Source: Klebsiella pneumoniae (lineage in GTDB: Bacteria > Verrucomicrobiota > Verrucomicrobiia > Limisphaerales > SXTU01). Taken from it: a stretch of DNA of 43,474 nt. The DNA lies in the NCBI GenBank assembly GCA_943330855.2, contig CALQJI020000042.1, positions 1 through 43,474 on the forward strand, in the 5' to 3' direction. The stretch's first letter is position 1; every line of letters starts with the position of its first letter. Positions 40,133 through 43,474 of this stretch are shown piece by piece. The notes under the pieces were generated by a model. The model ran no database searches, was not told the DNA's origin, and saw nothing but the letters and a program-made list of their open reading frames with translations. The position numbers and the translations under genes are program-made.

Positions 40133-43045
40133 ATGAAGAAATTACTCCTCCTCACGTTCGCGGCCTTGCTGGCCGTCACCGCCACTGCCACTCCGCTCCG
40201 CGTGCTTTACTGCGGCACGGAGGACCGCGCGGCACGCATGACCTGCCACGCCCTCATGCGCGACCTCGGGCGCGACGCGATTTGGTTCGAGTATGCGGCC
40301 TCGTCGTTGGCGGTGACGCCGGAGTTCGTCGCGAAGTTTGATGCCGTCGTGCTCGATGCGCCGGCGGAGAACTACGCGGTCTTGAAAGCCGTGCCCGCCA
40401 CGAAGCTGCTCAAGGCCGCCGTGCTCGGGGACTCCACGGCGGAAGGTTTCGCCACTGCTGCGAAAGCGAAGCTCCTCGCCGCCGCCGGGGCCAAGCGCGT
40501 CGGCGAATGGGAGAAGTTCCTCGCCCAGCGCGACCCGGAGAAGCGCGAGGCCAGCTCGACCGTCGCGAACTACGAGAAGCGTCCGCAGCCGCTCACCTTC
40601 CAGCACGCATTCAGCGTGAAGGGCAGCCGCGAGCGCACGCAGGTCGCGCCGGATTTGCGCTTCGAGCTGTTCGCCAGCGAGCCGAACATCGGCAAGCCCA
40701 TCGCCTTCGCGTGGGACGAGCGCGGGCGCTGCTGGGTGGCGGAGACGCGCGATTACCCTCACAACGTCCAGCCCGACGGCTTGGGCAACGACCGCATCAC
40801 GATTTGCGAAGATACGGACGGCGATGGGAAGGCCGACAAGTTCACCGTGTTCGCGGACAAGTTGAACATCCCCACGAGCCTCGTCTTCGCGAACGGCGGC
40901 GTCATCGTCGCGCAGTCGCCGCGCTTCCTCTTCCTGAAGGACACGAACGGCGACGACCAGGCCGACGAGCGTCGTGAGTTGATGACCGGCTGGGGCATCC
41001 GCGACACGCACGCGCAGGCGAACAGCTTTCACTACGGTCACGACAACTGGATTTACGGCTGCGTCGGCTACTCGGGCTTCGACGGTGAAGTGGGCGGCAA
41101 GGCGCTGAAGTTCGGCATGGGCACTTATCGCTTCAAGGCGGACGGCTCGGCGCTGGAGTTCCTCCACCAGTTTTCAAACAACGCGTGGGGCCACGGCGCG
41201 AATGAGTTCGGCGACCAGTTCGGCGGCACGGCGAACAACGCGCCGCTCTTCTTCGGCGGCTTGCCCGCGAACCTCGTGCCCAAGGGCCTGCGCGTGATGA
41301 CCGCCAAGCGCATCAACACCGAGGACAAGTGCCACACTATCACGCCGAACTTCCGGCAGGTGGACGTGATGGGCGGCTTCACGGCGGCGGCGGGCAGCGC
41401 GTTCATCCACTCGGGGAACTTGCCCGCGCGCTTGCAGGGCAAGGCGCTCATCTGCGAGCCGACAATGAAGACGGTCTCGCTCATGGACGTGCAACGCGAC
41501 GGCGCGGGCTACACGGCGAAGGACGGTTTCAACCTCGTCGCCAGCAGCGACGAGTGGATGTCGCCGGTGTTCGCCGAAGTCGGCCCCGACGGCGCGGTGT
41601 GGGTCGCGGACTTTCAGAACTTCATCATCCAGCACAACCCCACGCCGAGCGTCGAGCGCGGCGGCTTCGCGGCGAAGACCGGCGTCGGCGGCGCGCATGA
41701 GAACGTGCTGCGCGACCAGACGCGCGGGCGCATCTACCGCGTCGTGTGGGAGCAGGCGAAGAAGCCGGCGGTCACCTCGCTCAAGGGCGCGGCCCCGGCC
41801 CAGCTCGTCGCCGCGCTCGGCAACGATAACCCGTTCTGGCGGCTCACCGCACAACGCCTGCTCGTCGAGGGCAAGGCGACCGCCGCCGTCCCCGCGCTCA
41901 AGCAGGCCGCCACCAACAGCGCGCCGCTCGCCGCGCTGCATTCGCTCTGGGCACTGCACGGCCTCGGCCAGCTCGACGACGCCACGCACCGCTCCGCCTT
42001 GTCCCACAAGGAAGCCAGTGTCCGCCGCAACGCCACCCGCGCGTTGGGCAGTGATGGCCGCGCGGTCTCGCTCTTCTTCAGCTCCGGCGTCGTGAGCGAC
42101 CCCGACCTGCTTACGCGGCTCGCGGGCGTCGTGAAGCTCGCTGAGTTCAGCACGACGAAGGCAATCCAAACCGTCGCGGGCAGCCTCGCGAAGAACCCCG
42201 TGGTGCAGACCAACGAGTGGTTGAACGAAGCCAGCCGCCTGCTCGCGCGCATCCACAAGGTCGAGGCTTACAAGGAAGGCCCGAACCTGCTGCCGAATCC
42301 CGGCTTCGAGGTCATCGGTAGCAACGGCTTGCCCGAGGGGTGGACGCGCCGCGACTACGGGAACCGCCCGGCGAACAAGGAAGCCGAGTGGCAGGTCGTG
42401 ACCGCCGCCAAGGAGTTCCACGGCGGCAAGCAAGCCGTGCGCTGCATCTCGCGCGGCGACGCCGACACCAGCCTGCACGCCGACGTGACCCTCAAGCCCA
42501 ATACGCAATACCGCCTCTCCGGCTGGGTGAAAACCCACGCGCTCGCCAGCGGCAAGGTCAGCCTCAACGACCACATCGGCCGCGTGGAGACCGAGCGCGT
42601 CACCCGTCGCGAATCCGACTGGACCGAAGTGGATACCACCTTCAGCAGCGGCGACCGCACGAAGGCGAGCATCAACATCCTGCATGTGGCGAAGGGCGAC
42701 GGTTACTGGGACGACGTGAAGCTCGTCGAGTTGCTCCCGCTCGAAGACCCGAACCAGCCGGTCATCGCCGACGCCAAGCGCGGCGCGGAGATTTTCTTCA
42801 AGCACGCCGCCGCCTGCATCCTCTGCCACACGGCGAAAGGCCAGGGCAGCACCGTCGGCCCCGCGCTGGACGGCATCGCCACGCGCAAGGACGCTGCCTA
42901 CATCAAGCAGAGTCTGCTGGAGCCAAACGCCGTCCTCGCGCAGGGCTTCGAGGCACTGAAGATTTCCCCGATGCCGCCGATGGGCGACATCTTCAGCCCG
43001 CAGGAAATCGCCGACCTCATCGCCTACGTCGCGACGCTGAAGTAG
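40133..43045 (+). CDS. Giant secreted propeller protein with HEAT-like, carbohydrate-binding-like and heme c domains
   Basis: Exported protein of 970 residues; MKKLLLLTFAALLAVTATAT is the signal peptide. Residues about 22-110 resemble a shortened ThuA-like domain (LRVLYCGTEDRAARMTCHAL). The propeller (about 170-540) starts LRFELFASEPNIGKPIAFAW and has two DxDxDG-type calcium-site segments (CEDTDGDGKADKF, KDTNGDDQADERR). About 560-700 is helical, HEAT-like. About 719-871 looks like a CBM4/9-type or galactose-binding beta-sandwich (LLPNPGFEVIGSNGLPEGWT to YWDDVKLVEL). A C-terminal cytochrome c domain has CILCH near 895 and a likely distal Met in ISPMPPMGD. It is probably a periplasmic sugar-oxidising enzyme with electron transfer to its heme. 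The TAG stop lies in GTAGGCCCCTAC. Confidence 0.9.
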   Translation: MKKLLLLTFAALLAVTATATPLRVLYCGTEDRAARMTCHALMRDLGRDAIWFEYAASSLAVTPEFVAKFDAVVLDAPAENYAVLKAVPATKLLKAAVLGDSTAEGFATAAKAKLLAAAGAKRVGEWEKFLAQRDPEKREASSTVANYEKRPQPLTFQHAFSVKGSRERTQVAPDLRFELFASEPNIGKPIAFAWDERGRCWVAETRDYPHNVQPDGLGNDRITICEDTDGDGKADKFTVFADKLNIPTSLVFANGGVIVAQSPRFLFLKDTNGDDQADERRELMTGWGIRDTHAQANSFHYGHDNWIYGCVGYSGFDGEVGGKALKFGMGTYRFKADGSALEFLHQFSNNAWGHGANEFGDQFGGTANNAPLFFGGLPANLVPKGLRVMTAKRINTEDKCHTITPNFRQVDVMGGFTAAAGSAFIHSGNLPARLQGKALICEPTMKTVSLMDVQRDGAGYTAKDGFNLVASSDEWMSPVFAEVGPDGAVWVADFQNFIIQHNPTPSVERGGFAAKTGVGGAHENVLRDQTRGRIYRVVWEQAKKPAVTSLKGAAPAQLVAALGNDNPFWRLTAQRLLVEGKATAAVPALKQAATNSAPLAALHSLWALHGLGQLDDATHRSALSHKEASVRRNATRALGSDGRAVSLFFSSGVVSDPDLLTRLAGVVKLAEFSTTKAIQTVAGSLAKNPVVQTNEWLNEASRLLARIHKVEAYKEGPNLLPNPGFEVIGSNGLPEGWTRRDYGNRPANKEAEWQVVTAAKEFHGGKQAVRCISRGDADTSLHADVTLKPNTQYRLSGWVKTHALASGKVSLNDHIGRVETERVTRRESDWTEVDTTFSSGDRTKASINILHVAKGDGYWDDVKLVELLPLEDPNQPVIADAKRGAEIFFKHAAACILCHTAKGQGSTVGPALDGIATRKDAAYIKQSLLEPNAVLAQGFEALKISPMPPMGDIFSPQEIADLIAYVATLK

Positions 43046-43061
43046 GCCCCTACATTTTTTT
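43042..43061 (+). terminator. Possible small terminator GTAG...CTAC plus T-run
   Basis: GTAGGCCCCTAC, a 4-bp stem with a GCCC loop (the fifth G/C pair would leave only two loop bases), then A and seven T. It overlaps the stop codon of the heme protein gene. The stem is short, so terminator strength is doubtful. Confidence 0.35.
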
Positions 43062-43247
43062 CTGAGGAACGGGAATGAACTGCGCGTTGATTGGCTGAGC
43101 ACCGGGTATCTGGAGGGATTGAACAGTGTGTTCAGTGCCGTGAAACGCAAAGCCCGTGGCTATCGCAGTTCGGAATATATGACCACCATGCTCTATTTCG
43201 TCGCCGGTAAGCTCAATATCCCATCCCTCTACAGCCATGGAAAGTAG
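43062..43247 (+). mobile_element. C-terminal remnant of an ISL3-family transposase
   Basis: The frame ending at TAG 43245-43247 reads DWLSTGYLEGLNSVFSAVKR, then KARGYRSSEYMTTMLYFVAG and KLNIPSLYSHGK. The EGLNS...K-ARGYR...T-MYxxAGKL pattern is the end of ISL3-type DDE transposases (IS204/IS1001/IS1165 group), including the final catalytic Glu region. Only about 60 residues survive, joined directly to the tail of the heme protein gene, so the element is defunct. Terminal inverted repeats were not identified. Confidence 0.75.
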
Positions 43248-43442
43248 CGAAGAACCACGACAATCACCCCTTCCTTTGGAACGGTGAACCGCGTTGACGA
43301 CCCTCGACGCTGCCCCGCACCAGCCCCCATCTCCGGGGCTATAAACCCTTGCAGGTCAGCCACGCTGTTCCTTCCCCGTCCCGGCCGTGAACTCCTGCCG
43401 CTGGCGGGAGCGGCTTCCCACGGGTCCACGTTGGTTCACCCC

Positions 43443-43447
43443 AGGAG
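43443..43447 (+). promoter_or_regulatory. Shine-Dalgarno AGGAG before the last ATG
   Basis: AGGAG with five bases to the ATG at 43453. Among the clearest ribosome-binding sites in the window; most genes here lack an obvious one. Confidence 0.5.
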
Positions 43448-43452
43448 ATAAC

Positions 43453-43474
43453 CATGAGTGCCCACGCCGACAAA
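43453..43474 (+). CDS. Start of a gene cut by the window end
   Basis: ATG 43453 encodes MSAHADK and runs off the edge. AGGAG at 43443-43447, five bases upstream, is a good ribosome-binding site. Seven residues are too few to name the product. The 205 bases between it and the transposase remnant contain no gene I can support. Confidence 0.5.

Noticed and set aside
41174..43150. A 658-codon open frame on the minus strand
   Set aside because: It is antisense to the heme c protein, is Arg/Ala/Val-rich with no domain, and is explained by high GC in third codon positions. The same holds for long antisense frames at 3049-4920 and 21399-23501.

Overview
The window is GC-rich, almost fully coding chromosomal DNA. 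Its families point to the PVC superphylum, most likely Verrucomicrobiota (a Pedosphaera/Limisphaerales-like lineage; this is inferred from family content, not from a marker gene). Indicators are: a DUF1549/DUF1553 protein paired with a DUF1501 protein, two large beta-propeller proteins with C-terminal heme c domains, DUF1080 and ThuA secreted proteins, a prepilin-like protein with an H-X9-DG tail, an ECF sigma factor of the 'TTRWSVVL' type, and a PPi-type phosphofructokinase.

Layout. 0.15-6.75 kb (+): a signalling cluster of two paralogous hybrid histidine kinases flanking a stand-alone receiver and a NarL/LuxR regulator; the first kinase has lost most of a GAF domain. 6.9-11.6 kb (-): PPi-phosphofructokinase, secreted DUF1080 and ThuA proteins, and an orphan MoxR ATPase. 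11.7-14.7 kb (+): a serine hydrolase, a BtuF-like binding protein with no signal peptide, and a small membrane protein whose N-terminus resembles the ParA-contacting end of ParB. 14.7-20.4 kb (-): a desaturase/methyltransferase pair, a VWA/NYN pair, and threonine aldolase. 20.5-24.2 kb (+): a prepilin-like protein and a large heme c dehydrogenase-like protein. 24.3-26.1 kb (-): pyrB, pyrR and a conserved 73-aa protein, divergent from dnaB. 26.3-36.3 kb (+): dnaB, acs, a decayed ECF sigma region, small membrane and secreted proteins, and the DUF1549/DUF1553-DUF1501 pair. 36.3-39.9 kb (-): lolC/E, lolD, pssA and a LysE-type exporter. 40.1-43.0 kb (+): a second giant heme c protein. The end holds an ISL3-type transposase remnant and the first codons of another gene.

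The most striking signal is not a gene. At least nine kinds of short palindromic element (about 28-110 bp) are scattered through the window. Several begin with GTAG and end with CTAC. They lie between genes, but they also supply the stop codons of two genes (possibly three), form the n-region of a signal peptide, and sit in frame inside a DUF1549/DUF1553 protein. A 66-bp in-frame duplication in a kinase may be related. This resembles REP/BIME elements combined with the protein-invading palindromes of Rickettsia (RPE). No REP-associated transposase is visible here, so any mobilising enzyme must be elsewhere. No tRNA, rRNA, CRISPR array or prophage was seen.
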